Shown in pieces: positions 13,301-24,450 of a stretch of DNA of 64,000 nt. A model generated the notes under the pieces. It was not told the origin of the DNA, ran no database searches, and was given only the letters and a program-made list of their open reading frames with translations. Source of the stretch: Paramacrobiotus metropolitanus (Eukaryota > Tardigrada > Eutardigrada > Parachela > Macrobiotidae); assembly GCF_019649055.1 (NCBI RefSeq), contig NW_026570269.1, positions 930,001 through 994,000 of the forward strand, in the 5' to 3' direction. Within the stretch, counting starts at the first letter, position 1. Each line of letters opens with the position of its first letter. A program made the translations under genes and the position numbers.

Positions 13301-15095
13301 TTTATTTTTCACAGAAACACAATAATTTTGACACGAAATTTGATAGACGCTACTTGAAAAATTTTGCAGACCATATTATTAATTTTTTATAGTTACAGTG
13401 ACTGGGAGTCTTACTTGCGTTTCCTAGAAGCTCTTCCGATCGCGTCATAACCTGTCAAACAGGAAATAACATACAGAATATGTACAGTGTGGGAAAACTC
13501 ATTAAACCATGCTCCAGTTTCTATCCCGTAGCATTCTAGCTACCAAATTTAATCCGTTAACAAAACAGAGCGGAAGCCAGTGTGTATGTACTTACTTTGA
13601 CTTGCGCTACGCCCGTCACTGTCAGCTGGACACCTACAACCAGGCACGAAAACGCGTAAGCCACAAGCAGTTTTTATCGATCGCTTGGAACTTATGATCC
13701 CCAATTTTGGGGTAACCGACACTCTCTGTTTACCATAATAAGCGGAGTGTGCCGGCAATCTACTTGAAGTACGGCTTGTCATAAATGCTACAAACACTAT
13801 CGTATGCGTTAATACCACAGCATCTGCTGCAGCTCAACATCAACACTCAAAACTCTGCAAAAACGAAGCCACAAATGTGGCGCGACCGTCCCAGCACAAC
13901 CTTAAGAGTACTATAAAAACTATCAACTAAAAAACTATCAGACTAAACTAAACTAAACTAAACTAAACTAGACTAAACTAAAACTAAACTTCTTAGTAAG
14001 TAAAACTATCAGTTAGCCAGACAAACTGTAAATATTATGGAATTCACAATTCTACGCCCATTGAATAGAGTGTGATATCCGTTAATAAATAACAAGCTCG
14101 AACCAAAGCAAAAATTCAACTGAAAAGGAAGTAATAATTCTCATTTTTAATACTGCCAATGATAAAACCTTCAGCAAATAATGGTTAAAGTACATAATTA
14201 TGTACGAAGTATTGATCGCTTTGGAAAAGGCCTGGAAAACGTTGTTAACCGAATCCAATCTAATCTGATAACAACTGATCAAACAGTGCAAATACCGACA
14301 GAGATTTCAACCAACCGCTTGTCACTACCGAAATTCAGGCGACAGATTACAATTCATAGCCACACAGCTTGCCGCTACTCTCTTTTCAGAACTATCTGAC
14401 ATCACTGCGTAATGACGTCAATCGATGAGCACAAAATGACTGCATGCATGTCGCACTTACCTTGGCTAGTTTCCACGGCGTTACACTGGGGTTTAAGTGT
14501 CATCACTTCCAGTGTCAGACGCGAAACGTCTATATTAATAATATTGCAAGTGCATGGAATAAAAAAAATCAAAATGAGTCGAAATACAAAGGCAACCAAA
14601 CAAAACTGCGAAATCTAATAACTGACATAAATTTACACAGTGATTTAATGATTTTAACAGCCGCGAAACCCGATATACAAATGTGTCCCAGAGAAAATCG
14701 CAGTAATTTATTATTTTTAACGATAATTTATCTCCGGAGCTAATTCAAAGCCAACTTTACCTGACACCCACCACCAAGCCCAAGCCCATCCACTTTCGCG
14801 AATAACCGTGCGCCGCTCAGCGCCGCAGCATCCACCTGTAGGACAACACATTCAAAGGTATGTTACTATGTATGGCACTAATCCAATGCCTGCATCGATG
14901 AGCAAAAACGCCCGGAAATGGTGTAATCGAATTTGCGTCACATACCAGAAACAACGAGGAGCTCGTTAGGACCTGCAAGAAAGCCACATGAACAAGCATT
15001 CGATATTGTAAGAAATTAAGCGGCAAAACATACGCGTAGAAAAAATGCATTAATTTCATCAGCCGGTTCTTACCTGTGGTGTGAATATTTCCCAT
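10325..15095 (-). CDS. FLOT2: Flotillin-2 (reggie-1), complete, 17 exons
   Basis: Membrane-microdomain scaffold that oligomerises on the cytoplasmic face of plasma and endosomal membranes. Exons in transcript order: 15095-15074, 14972-14946, 14835-14761, 14529-14461, 13633-13596, 13451-13415, 13242-13159, 13075-13014, 12880-12823, 12708-12659, 12047-11985, 11924-11883, 11825-11748, 11547-11360, 11254-11175, 11098-10968, 10486-10325. All phases close and give 421 residues, against 428 in human. The N-terminus is MGNIHTTG: Gly2 can be myristoylated, Cys4 of vertebrates is Ile, and the palmitoylated Cys19-Cys20 pair is kept (GGCCG). The PHB/SPFH domain includes GWAWAWW and LEVMTLKPQC. The C-terminal coiled coil keeps the EA-rich repeats (AEAEAHRIRAIG, AKGQAEAEAMKMRAYAYKEYG). 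The last exon reads through a possible donor (GTAATA) into TGA at 10327-10325. A further tiny exon is possible, but the family length does not require it. Confidence 0.95.
12052..12655. repeat. Minisatellite inside flotillin-2 intron, about 18 copies of a 34-bp unit
   Basis: Unit is about TTAATTGCCACAACAAAAAA followed by GACAATAATGTTAG. There are eighteen GCCAC cores between 12055 and 12645, spaced 32-37 bp, with copies differing mainly at TTAG/TTAA and in A-run length. It fills almost the whole intron between exons 10 and 11 and stops about 10 bp from each splice site. Homogeneous units indicate recent expansion. Confidence 0.95.
13931..13996. repeat. Short ACTAA tandem repeat
   Basis: About ten head-to-tail copies of ACTAA with minor variants, inside a flotillin-2 intron between the exons at 14461 and 13633. 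Simple-sequence repeat with no further meaning visible. Confidence 0.85.
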
Positions 15096-15547
15096 TTCGT
15101 TGACTAAAAAGTGGAACGTTCGCTTATGACTGACTGATTGGTCAGAGTCAAAGTGATCGTACTGAACTTCAAAAGAAGCAACAATCCGCAAGTTTTTTGG
15201 ATGCAGCAAAACGTCCACAACCGAAACCTTGTTTACAGATGCCCGAAGTTGTAAATTGAGATCAAATTAAATGCTTCTCAAACAAATGGCGAAAAATAGC
15301 GCAAGCGAAGCCAACGCGAAGTGCGATGCAGTACTTACGCTTATTACAGCCACCTACCTAATGGTAAATAAGTTGAAACGCCGTCAGGATATTTTGCGAG
15401 AGCTCTCGTACGGTACGTTCAATTGCAGTACGGTAGCCAGCCGCCTCGAGCTACGTACGTAACTTTTAGTGGGGGTAATATCGCTTTTAACCCCCTCGGT
15501 AATCCGCCGAGAGTTTACTGCTCGACGCGCTACGAAAGCGTCTTCTT

Positions 15548-16740
15548 GTCAAGCGAGCGAGCGAAGCCTTTTTAATTTAAAATGTGTGACGTGACGAACC
15601 GAAGAGCCGGGTTCCCGGGGTCCAGGGGCAAAGCCCCTGGTTGGGTCGGGGCGGAGCCCCAATATGCAGGCAGCCCCCGCTGAAACAACTGAGAAGGTAG
15701 TTTAAAATTCAAAACCTAACCGGGTCATTTTTGACGAACCCGCCGTAGTAATGTACGGGGCGTCCGGAAATTTTGACCCGGGGCGGATTCTTTGAGCGAC
15801 CTCCAGGTGGAGCGGTTTTGGGGAACCGTGACGTAAATTATAACCCGGTCATTATTAACGAACCCGCCGTAGTAATATACAAGGGTTCCGGAAATTTGGA
15901 CCCAAGCCGGATTTTTTTAGCGGCACCCGGGTGGAGCGGTTTTGGGGAACCGTGACGTAAATTTCAACCGGGTCATTTTTGACGAACCCGCCGTAGTAAT
16001 GTACGGTGGGTCCGGAAATTTGGACCCGGTCCGGATTTTTTTAGAGCCCCAATTGGAGCGATTTTGGGGAACCGTGACGTAAATTATAACCCGGTCATTA
16101 TTGACGAACCCGCCGTAGTAATCAAGCGAGCGAGCGAAGCGAGCGAGCATTTTTAATTTGCGGTGCGACATGCGGAGAGCTGGGTACCCGGGGTCCAGGG
16201 GTTTGGGGCAGAGCCCCAATGAGCAGGGGTGCGGGGGGGCGCAGCCCCCGCTGAAGCAATTGAGAAGGTAGTCGAAAAATCGAAAACTAACCGGGTTATT
16301 TTTGACGCACCTGGTGCAGTAAATGCATAGGGGATCGTAAATTTGGACCCGGTACACTCATACAGACCGGCCTGGGTGGATCGTTTTTTGGAAACCGACA
16401 TGCGGGGAACCACCTGGGCATTTTTCACGAACCCGCCATACAGATAGTATGGTGGGTCCGTTTTTTAGAACCCGGTCCGGGAATTTTGCCTTCCCTGCTT
16501 GGTGCGTTTTTGGGGAACCGACATGCGGGGAACCACCGCGGCATTTTTCACGAACCCGCCATACATATAGTATGGTGGGTCCGTTTTTGAGAACCCGGTC
16601 CGGGATTTTTGCCCGCCCCGGTTGGTGCGTTTTTGGGGAACCGACATGCGGGGAACCACCGGGGCATTTTTGTCGAACCTTCCGTACATATGAATAGGGC
16701 GTCAGATATTTAGGACCCTGTCCGGAAATTTATCCGGCCC
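15548..16740. repeat. Two-block array of about 122-bp units with internal hairpins
   Basis: The motif (A/G)ACGAACCCGCCGTAGTAAT recurs at about 15735, 15858, 15983 and 16104, and a diverged version (CACGAACCCGCCATACA) at about 16428, 16550 and 16672; spacing is 121-125 bp. Each unit carries an imperfect inverted repeat (ACCCGCCATAC…GTATGGTGGGT) and a TTTTGGGGAACCG segment. The blocks are introduced by two related leaders (15548-15720 and 16121-16290) with GAGCGAGCGAAGC, GGGTCCAGGGG, self-complementary GGGGC…GCCCC runs and GAGAAGGTAGT, so the array is also a roughly 575-bp higher-order repeat. It is markedly more GC-rich than its surroundings. Open frames across it are only repeat readings. Confidence 0.85.
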
Positions 16741-16779
16741 TCTCGGTACATTTTCAGTATAAGAGTTAGCGTAACGGAT

Positions 16780-17100
16780 TTATATTATCATTACCTAAAC
16801 ACTGTTGCTAATATCGTACCCGTGAAAAGTTATTTATCGCTGTTACCGTAGCGGTTCAGTCACTACCGCTAACGTATCCGCAGTACATTTGCAGTTGCCG
16901 CGGATTATCGTGCATTGTAACGGGCAACCACTATTCGCAACGGAGTACCATTTCTAAATTGTTGTAACGATTTTTTGCTAGCGTAAGAGATAACCGTTTC
17001 TACGGTTACCCTGATACGCTATACTGTTACCTGTTACCGTTACCGTAACGGTTTACCGTACGTATTACCGTAACTGTTACAGTTAGCGTAAGGAGATACA
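16780..17100. repeat. Degenerate TACCGTAAC-type short repeats
   Basis: Many short imperfect copies of TACCGTAACG/GTTACCGTTA in both orientations, becoming nearly continuous at about 17030-17095. Similar words recur at 17590-17880. No coding potential is seen. Confidence 0.6.
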
Positions 17101-17590
17101 GCGATAAAATGCTGATGCTTTAAGAATTGACCGTTTTTATAGAAAGGGCTCAAGGCGACGCCAAACATGAATAAGCGCAGCAAAGCACCTGGCGCAGTAA
17201 GTACAGCGGAACCACTTCGTTTCTCCTTTTTTAGAAATACATTTGATTTCTTTTCGCTGGCATTAGCAAATTTTGTTTCTAAAAAACTAATACGAAACCC
17301 AAAAAGTTAACTGAATGTACAACCACGGTATTCATTAAAGGGGAATTTTGCGGCTTGCGCCCTGCCGAAGCCTGCATGTTGTGTGTGTAGTTGTAGAGAT
17401 ACGGCTAAGAAACGCATTCCTGCGATGGAAACCTTTGTAACATGATTCACAACATTATAAGGCCTTCAGCAAATGTTGGAAATACTCGAAGGTCCTCAAC
17501 CAATATATAACTTTGTAGACCAGTGGAGTTGAGTCCGGTCATTCAAGCCAAACGTCACCATAAGATCATACCGAGTAACATTACCTTGAA
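17101..17590. other. Unassigned stretch between repeat families
   Basis: I see no conserved ORF, RNA gene or internal repeat here. It is flanked on both sides by TACCGTAAC-type repeats. Confidence 0.4.
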
Positions 17591-17720
17591 ACGATGACGT
17601 AGCAAACCATGCTAATCGAAGTCAGGAACCGTTACTACCGCCACTATCGTTAGCAATTTTTACCTACATTAGCGCTGACTTTACAGGACCAATTGAACTG
17701 CCTTCATTTTGTAATGACTC

Positions 17721-17762
17721 GAGTGGTGAAAGCTGGTAACGCGTTACCAGCTTTCACCACTC
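17721..17762. repeat. Perfect 42-bp palindrome
   Basis: Left half GAGTGGTGAAAGCTGGTAAC plus G, followed directly by its exact reverse complement, with no spacer. It sits just upstream of the roughly 170-bp array. Confidence 0.95.
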
Positions 17763-17879
17763 TAATTGTTGCGTTACCAATAATAAACGTTACGCTACCA
17801 TAACTATAACATGTTATCGTAACTATCTCAGTTTCTTTTACCGTAAGGGCTACCGTAACAACTATTGTTAGCGGATTGC

Positions 17880-18680
17880 CGTTACCCTTGCTGTTGAAAC
17901 TGAAAGCGTAGCCAATGGCCGAGCAGCGGCCTAAGCAAGCCCAGCGTAGAGAGCGGAGCAACAAGTGAAACCAAACGGCTCGATTCTTCTTTTTCCAAAA
18001 ACATTTTTTATGGTGTATTTCGAACGTTTCATTATCGCGATGATACAGAAGCGAATAGACGTTTCTACGGAAATCGAAGGCGGAGCCGAAGGCGACGCCG
18101 AGCTGCGGCGTGAGCAAGCGTAGCGCAGCGAGCGGAGCAGCAAGTAAAACCAAAGTCTTTCTTCCAAAAAGATTTTTTACGGTGTAGTTCAAACGTTCCA
18201 TTGTAGCGATGGGACAGAGGCGAATAACCGTTTCTACGGAAATCGAAGGCGGAGCCGAAGGCGACGCCGAGCTGCGGCGTGAGCAAGCGTAGCGCAGCGA
18301 GCGATGGCAAGTAAAACCAAAGTCTTTCTTCCAAAAGATTTTACGGTGTAGTTCAAACGTTCCATTGTAGCGATGGGACAGAGGCGAATAACCGTTTCTA
18401 CGGGAATCGAAGGCGGAGCCGAAGGCGACGCAGAGCTGCGGCGTGATAGCGCAGCAGCGAGCGGAGCAGCAAGCAAGTAAAACAAAGGATTATTATTTAT
18501 AAAAACAAAGGCTTCGGAAACGGTTTTGTCTACAGTTCAGTTCAAATGTTTACTTTTCGTCATGATACTGTACAGTAGCGAGTAATTGTTTCTAAAGAAA
18601 TCGGAAGCGGGGCCGAAGCGACGCCTAGCGGCAAAAGTAAGCGCGAGAGAGACTAGGCGCTGGAAGCAAAGCAGCAAGTA
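17880..18680. repeat. Tandem array of about 165-173-bp units
   Basis: Near-identical units begin with TTTCTACGGAAATCGAAGGC at about 18060, 18231 and 18393 and contain GAGCCGAAGGCGACGCCGAG and a GCGTAGCGCAGCGAGCGGAG-type segment. Diverged partial units flank them (17880-18060 and 18480-18680). Overlapping reverse-strand frames read through the array, so they are repeat artefacts rather than genes. Confidence 0.85.
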
Positions 18681-19633
18681 AAACGTAACGAATTTTTTCT
18701 TTTTCTTTTCGCTTTCTTTTAGCCTTTGTTTTAAAAAAAAACAAGATTTTAAAGATAACTCTATCAAAGTGCAAACTTGAATTCTTGCAAATAAAATGGG
18801 AATTTTTTGAGTGATTGATCAAAGTTTCTCATTTTGTGCTACACCATTAATTTTCAACTTCTAACATGAGCTCATTTATAGAATTGCATATCAGTTTATT
18901 TTGAAAATTAATAAGATAAACCTAATTGATAAAATTTTTTTTCTTTACTGAGAAAAAATAATAAAGATCCATGTCAAGGGTTTTTATTATTATAGAAAGC
19001 GTCGCATTTAATAGTCACTTTTCACGAAAAAAGAAAAATTGGTAAAACTCCCATTCCTGGATTATTGCCACCAAGCACTGAATGAAGTACTGAAACGATA
19101 AATCGTTTCCGCAGCAAATTAGTGGAAAATTATTGGACACAGAAATTTGAAATCTCCGCCGGTGCGTTTCAGAACCAGTGCGGTTCCATCGGCATTCGCG
19201 TCTTCTTTTGTAAATCGTTGTGCAATTGCATCCGCAGATATCTGAGCAGATCTGTTGATAACTCGGCATATGCAAAAGATACAAAAAAGCTAGGTAGACT
19301 CTCAACTACTTGGTTAGGTTGTTGTCTCACCCTGCCAAGTCTTTTACAACAAAAAAATTACACGCTCGCTCGCTTGCACTAAGGGCGGTTACGACCTTCT
19401 ATACTTGTTGGTTAATTGTGTGCTGATTTAATTTTTGAGGAATTTCATCCTCTGTTGACACCTTGGCATTGTAGAAGCAGAGGAACTATTACTGAGCGAA
19501 CTCCAAAACCTTTTGACAAGACGAACGTGAGTGGACAGTTTTTTATAATATTAATAATTTTGTAACTTCATTGAAATCAGCACAGATTTTGGATAAACTA
19601 TCTGATCATGTACGTTTGGAAAATCTGATTATT
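18681..19633. other. 5' flank of the AF9/ENL gene
   Basis: AT-rich sequence between the repeat array and the AF9 start codon. No conserved coding segment is recognised. It presumably holds the promoter and 5' UTR. Confidence 0.4.
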
Positions 19634-22600
19634 ATGGCCACAAACAACATTCAAGTGGTCTTGGAATTAGGCCACACAGCCCTGTGTCGTCAAGAAGGTA
19701 ATTGTAAGCATCAACAGATAAACGAAATTCCCTATCGCGCTTAGATAGGCACTGAATTTTGCTCTCCAATGCAGGCCATTTGACCCACGACTGGGTGGTA
19801 TTTCTGCGCGGACCAAAAGAGAATCCCAGCGCCATCCAGACCATCATCCGCAAGGTGGTCTTCACGCTGCACCCGTCATTCCAGAATCCGATCCGCGTGG
19901 TGGATAAACCTCCGTATGAGATCCGCGAATCCGGTTATGCGGGTTTCATCCTACCCATTGATATCTACTTCAAGGGACGCAGCGATGACATGCCGTACCG
20001 GATCCGTTTCGATTACGATCTAACCATTCCGCCTAACGAATCCATCAACAGTCTGCAGACGGAGAAGATCACCTTCCGCAATCCCTCGGTGGACTTTCGG
20101 AGGAAACTGCTGGAAGGCGGGGGATGCGGGGTACTGGAGACGGATCTGGACGCCGTGATGCCGGGCAAACGGTTGGTGCAGATGTTCAAGAATCCGGCCG
20201 CGGGACACGGGATGCACGCCGGGAAGCTGGAAGGGATTCCGTCGTTTGAGGAGTTTGCCCGGCTCTTCAAGATGACGCTGTCTTCCACGCAGAAAAATCA
20301 AGCGAAGACGGCCGACGGAAAGCGCATACGGAAGGCCAGTAGTGGGTCGAGTGCCAGTTCGACGGCGGGAGAGAAAGCCAAGCGTCTGCTGGCGCCTGCG
20401 GAGGAAAAGGCGAAAAGGGAGAAGAACGTGGAGACGACGGCCGCGGCAGTGCGAAGCCCGGTGCCAAATGCGCCTGTTGCTGAAAAGAAAAACGAAGGAG
20501 AGAAAAAGGCTGCTGCGCTGGAGTCAGTGGGGAAAACGGTGAAGATTTCCAAGGGGGAAAATCATCGTCCTCCAGGTGAGCGAAACGTGGATAATCAATT
20601 CTTGTACGAACATTAATTTTCCGCAGAATTAGTTTCCTTTTTTCATGTAATTTAGCGATCGAACAACAGCAGTGATTTTTAAATGGGGTTTGCGCTAGGA
20701 AATCCTCTTTTTTGGTTTGCTTATGCTTGCTCCCAATGGGTGGAAAAAAGTGTTTTGCTTTGTGTTTTATTTTATCGGTTGTTAAATTTCCAAGTTCAAG
20801 AATGATTCAAGAATTTTTCTTTTATTCGTAATAATTATCTCTATCAGTCTTTCAAATTTATTGAATGGGGATTCAATGAGACCCTCCTAACTCAAGTTTT
20901 ACTCTCCATAAGGAAAACGCGGTTGGAAACATTTGATAGGATAATTATGGTTCTGCAACAATTGCTTATCTGTGAAGTCAGGCTGGTAATGTTTGCGATA
21001 ATGAGTTGACGATAGAGGTACTGATATGCGATGGCGCTGCGATTTAACATGGAATTAGGCCTATATTCCGTATACGCGCTTCCGATCTAAGTCGTCCCGC
21101 ACTGTTGTAGCTATTGATAGGGCACTATCGAGGTTTAGTTTGTGTCAAATTTGACTTCGATGTTGTTGTAATGCCCCGTAAATGGTACAATAATTACTGA
21201 AAGGCTCATGGATCGTTTCTTTAAATCTGTTCTTTTAAATTGCAGTTAGTGCAAAATGGTTGTAATAGCATTCTAGTGTGACAAAACTTTATCAGAAATG
21301 TTTTAGTGAGGATTCTCGAAAGTTGATGTTTTCATGTTTCCTTTACCGTGAACGTCTTCATTCTTTGATTAACTTCGGTAAAATGAATTGAATTTTATTA
21401 TCAACAGACATGCTTGCTGAATTTTATTTCCAATAAGTAAATAAATGCGATTACAATTGTACTTGCAGGCTGTGGTAATGCCAAAATAGTTGTACATAAC
21501 GTGGACTTGTTTTTAGTTTAAAGCACGTTCTTTAATGTCTTAAGTGAAGTTTAATTGCGAATATGAGGCCATGAGCAATGCGGAACGCCACATCGGTTGT
21601 TTTGCTATGTATCGTCGCAGCCCTGGACGCGCCAATAATTATTATTGTTTGTCAATTTGCCACTAATCTTCTTAATTGTAATTTAGGTTCTATCGGTGCA
21701 CTACCAGCGAAAAGTGAAGTGCAGCGTCCAATAAGCGGTTCCGACCAGCCGCTAAGCAGCAAATCCAATAGAAAGGGTAACAAAACAGCATTATCTCCTT
21801 CAGGCATCAACACATCGGCAGCAAGCGCAACCAGAACTGCCAAGTCCGTACTGCTGCAACCTGATACGAACACCTCCAATCACTCTCACACTGCTCAAGT
21901 GCCTGCACCATCATCGAACAGTTATTCGCGGCCTGATAATAATGTTAATATTCCCGCGGAATCCGATGTATCACCATCGCCACACAACGTTGCCGCTTCC
22001 TCAGCGGATAGTGTGGCTAATCCTGCATCCGCTTCCTTACTGGGCATTATGACTCCGCCAAGTAGGAAAACCACACCGAGGGGCTCCAGCCAACCGTTAA
22101 CACCTCACACTCCCTACTTGTCCGATGAAATGAATGACGAAATTCGGCAGCAGACGAGTGTGCCGCGGATGTTGTCACCGTTATCGCCACCGGAAGACTA
22201 TCCCAATGATGGTTCATCCGTGGATGAGGATTTAGCGCTGACTCCTGGTAAGTTGCCCGTGACCGTTCGACAGAATGTTGCTGATACTTCAGTATGGCAG
22301 CTTTTTTATAATTTTTTTTTTTACTGAGAGAAATACGTATGGAGCTTTATTTAGCTTTAGGCCACTGCATTTTTTAGGCCCTCGACGCGATTCTACGGGC
22401 TTCTCTCCCGCGCAAGGATTGCCAAAAGATGGTTCTTCCCTTCATAATCCTGACAGTTATCTCCTCGATCTGACCAACGATGGCTTCATCTCCGGTATAT
22501 CCGATCCTAGTGACACATCTCCTGAACCGTCCCCGCAACACCGACCACCGGTGAAATCTAAACAAAAGAACTCTTCTAAAACCACACCAGCAACCGTTAG

Positions 22601-22958
22601 TCTCAGCGCAGTGGAGTCGGATTTACGCGATGTCCAGATTAATCATAAACCCATCAGTCCGGTGGATGGACGAGACGATGTAGCATTGGACCCCGTTAGG
22701 GTGAACGATATAAAGCCGCGGGCTCTGTCGCCGGCTGAGGAGTTGGAGCGGTATAAGCTGCAGGTGGTGCTGAGCCAGTTGACTGATCGCACAATGATTC
22801 AAAGTATTGTGGACGTGTTAGTCCCTCTAGGAGCCTTCAATGTTGACGAAAAGGAGGGGGTTCTGACGTTTAACACCTCCATGCTGGAAAAGCCGACCGT
22901 GGAGATTATCAAGAAATTGGCGCGGTTTGAGGAGTATACCTTTGAAACGGAGGAATAA
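19634..22958 (+). CDS. MLLT3: AF9/ENL (MLLT3/MLLT1) YEATS-domain protein, complete
   Basis: Nuclear reader of acetylated/crotonylated histone lysines that recruits the super elongation complex and DOT1L; the single insect orthologue is ear. Exons: 19634-19697, 19775-20575, 21687-22247, 22378-22958, all phase-1 joins, 668 residues. The YEATS domain (about residues 5-140) keeps THDWVVFLRGP, the acyl-lysine aromatic cage (His-Pro-Ser-Phe in LHPSFQNP and Tyr in ESGYAGF) and VRFDYDL-like strand sequence (IRFDYDLTIP). A Lys/Ala-rich basic linker and a Ser/Pro-rich disordered middle follow. The last 70 residues, from LERYKLQVVLSQLTDRTMIQ to the end, match the AHD (ANC1-homology) partner-binding domain. 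A poly(A) signal AATAAA lies near 23124. An additional small exon inside the 1.1-kb second intron cannot be excluded. Confidence 0.93.
20576..21686 (+). other. Largest intron of the AF9/ENL gene
   Basis: Donor CCAG|GTGAGC at 20576 and acceptor TTTAG at 21686, both phase 1. I see no conserved exon, repeat or RNA gene inside. Confidence 0.6.
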
Positions 22959-23339
22959 CCCTGCTGCCTTATTGCACAATGGTATTGCCTGCTACACGTG
23001 AGGATCTGTTTTGATCGAGCTGGTTCTGCCGTTTCAGTCGGTCCTGCTCAGTTGGTGTCAGGGTATTTTGTTGTTTTGTAGATACTTGTACTTACAGATT
23101 ATTAGTTTTGTTTAAAATGCAGGAATAAACATTTTGAGAATACACCGAGGTAGCTGTTATCTATTGTTAATATTAAAATTAAATGAACGGTACGGAAGAA
23201 TTTATGAATGTCTGAAATAGGCTGGTTACAAAGGTCACGATGTTGCGCACGCTGTTAAGATTAAGCACTAGAAAGTCATAAAGCAGTTGTAATTTCATCG
23301 CCAGATTGTATGTGAACACCCTGCCTAATTGGAAACAAG

Positions 23340-23677
23340 TTATTTGGAAGTAGGGAGGTAGCAGCGAATGTGATGGCTGAAATTCTGCCAACAGCAGCCT
23401 CGCTGTTCGCATCCCCTGGGTAATGCCCATCCAGCCACAGTCCATCCGGTGCAATGGCGGAGCCCGAATGCAGGTGCGCATCCAGCCTCACACCGAATTG
23501 CTGGAATGTAAATAATGTCAGCAAAAAATGGATGCGTTTTGGCAAAATAGCATCACTAGATAGCCAATGCTGGAAACATAGATAATGCATCTGGATTAGT
23601 TAGAAGACGTAACAGCTTATAGTACCTGTGGCCAGCTGTAGTGTAAGTCCAAGAATCATCACTTTAATTGCCGACAT
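23340..23677 (-). CDS. Small secreted cysteine-rich protein, P-type trefoil-like
   Basis: Two exons, 23677-23626 and 23500-23340, joined at phase 1, encode about 70 residues. Exon 1 starts MSAIKVMILGLTLQLAT, a short signal peptide. Exon 2 gives a mature peptide with seven cysteines. Its end, CEQRGCCW followed by nine residues and CYLP, matches the second half of the P-type trefoil module (C-x4-C-C-[FWY]-x9/10-C-[FY]-x-P). The first half is looser: spacing between the second and third trefoil cysteines is 13 instead of 9, and the PROSITE pattern is not met in full. I infer a trefoil-factor-like secreted peptide; a generic Cys-rich peptide is the alternative. Other frames of the same DNA give longer but featureless ORFs without a signal peptide. 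Splice sites (ACAG|GTACT and TTCCAG) are good. Confidence 0.5.
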
Positions 23678-24450
23678 TCTGATCAGTAACTGATCAAATA
23701 TAATTAATACACCACAAAAGCTGTATTTAAAATTTAGAAGAATTCTCCGAACAAAACTAGCTTTAGTATCGATGGGCAGTCGAATGGCTCAAACCACGAG
23801 AAAGTACGTAAAACTAAACAGTGTGTCCAGTTAAGGATTTGAAAACTGGATATCTCTCATCTTCGAACCTACAGTACCAGCATGAAGTTTACCCTTCCTC
23901 CATTGTCACGTAATTGCCGCTTTAATTATATGTCCGAAAGCGGAAGTGGACTGATTCCAGTGATATGACTTTGTGAAAATTGCAAGCACTGCCGTGTTGT
24001 ATAATTTATTTTGCGTCATAATGTTACTGTAGGCCAGATTGTCTCGGATAAGGAATGTTTATTAGGAGAGAAGCTGTAGAATATAATATGTACATTGTTA
24101 TACTGCATGCAGTGTTTGTGGAAATACAGAATGCTAAAAGGTAATAATTATGACAAATGAGTGACATTACTGCGGTTGTGCGGTAGTGATATGAATTACG
24201 ACTGTTATGTCGCGATATGAACATCAATAAAGAAATATTGTAAGACTCTGCATGTTCCCAATAATCGCATGTGAATGCTAATAATTCTGTGAATTATCGG
24301 ATCAAGAATGTCAAATAAGCGAGATTCACGATACCAAAAACCATTTTTTTAATGGAAGTCATATAACACAACTGTTTAATATCATAGTCCGTAGCGTTGA
24401 AAAACGCATATAAATCAGTCCAGCTACCAAAAGTCAATCGAAAGGCTGCT
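23678..24450. other. Intergenic region upstream of the trefoil-like gene and 3' of QPCT
   Basis: Both neighbours lie on the reverse strand. No conserved coding or RNA feature is seen. Confidence 0.4.

Noticed and set aside
16449-16697. Forward and reverse ORFs in the 122-bp array
   Set aside because: The peptide is just the repeat unit read twice; open frames follow from the unit lacking stops.
17704-18485. Overlapping reverse-strand ORFs across the ~170-bp array
   Set aside because: Each repeats the same translated satellite unit; no start context or domain.
19632-19865. Reverse-strand ORF over AF9 exons 1-2
   Set aside because: Antisense shadow of the YEATS coding sequence.
23276-23590. 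104-codon reverse frame over the trefoil-like exon
   Set aside because: It lacks a signal peptide and reads through the splice acceptor; the shorter Cys-rich frame in phase with the signal-peptide exon is a better explanation.
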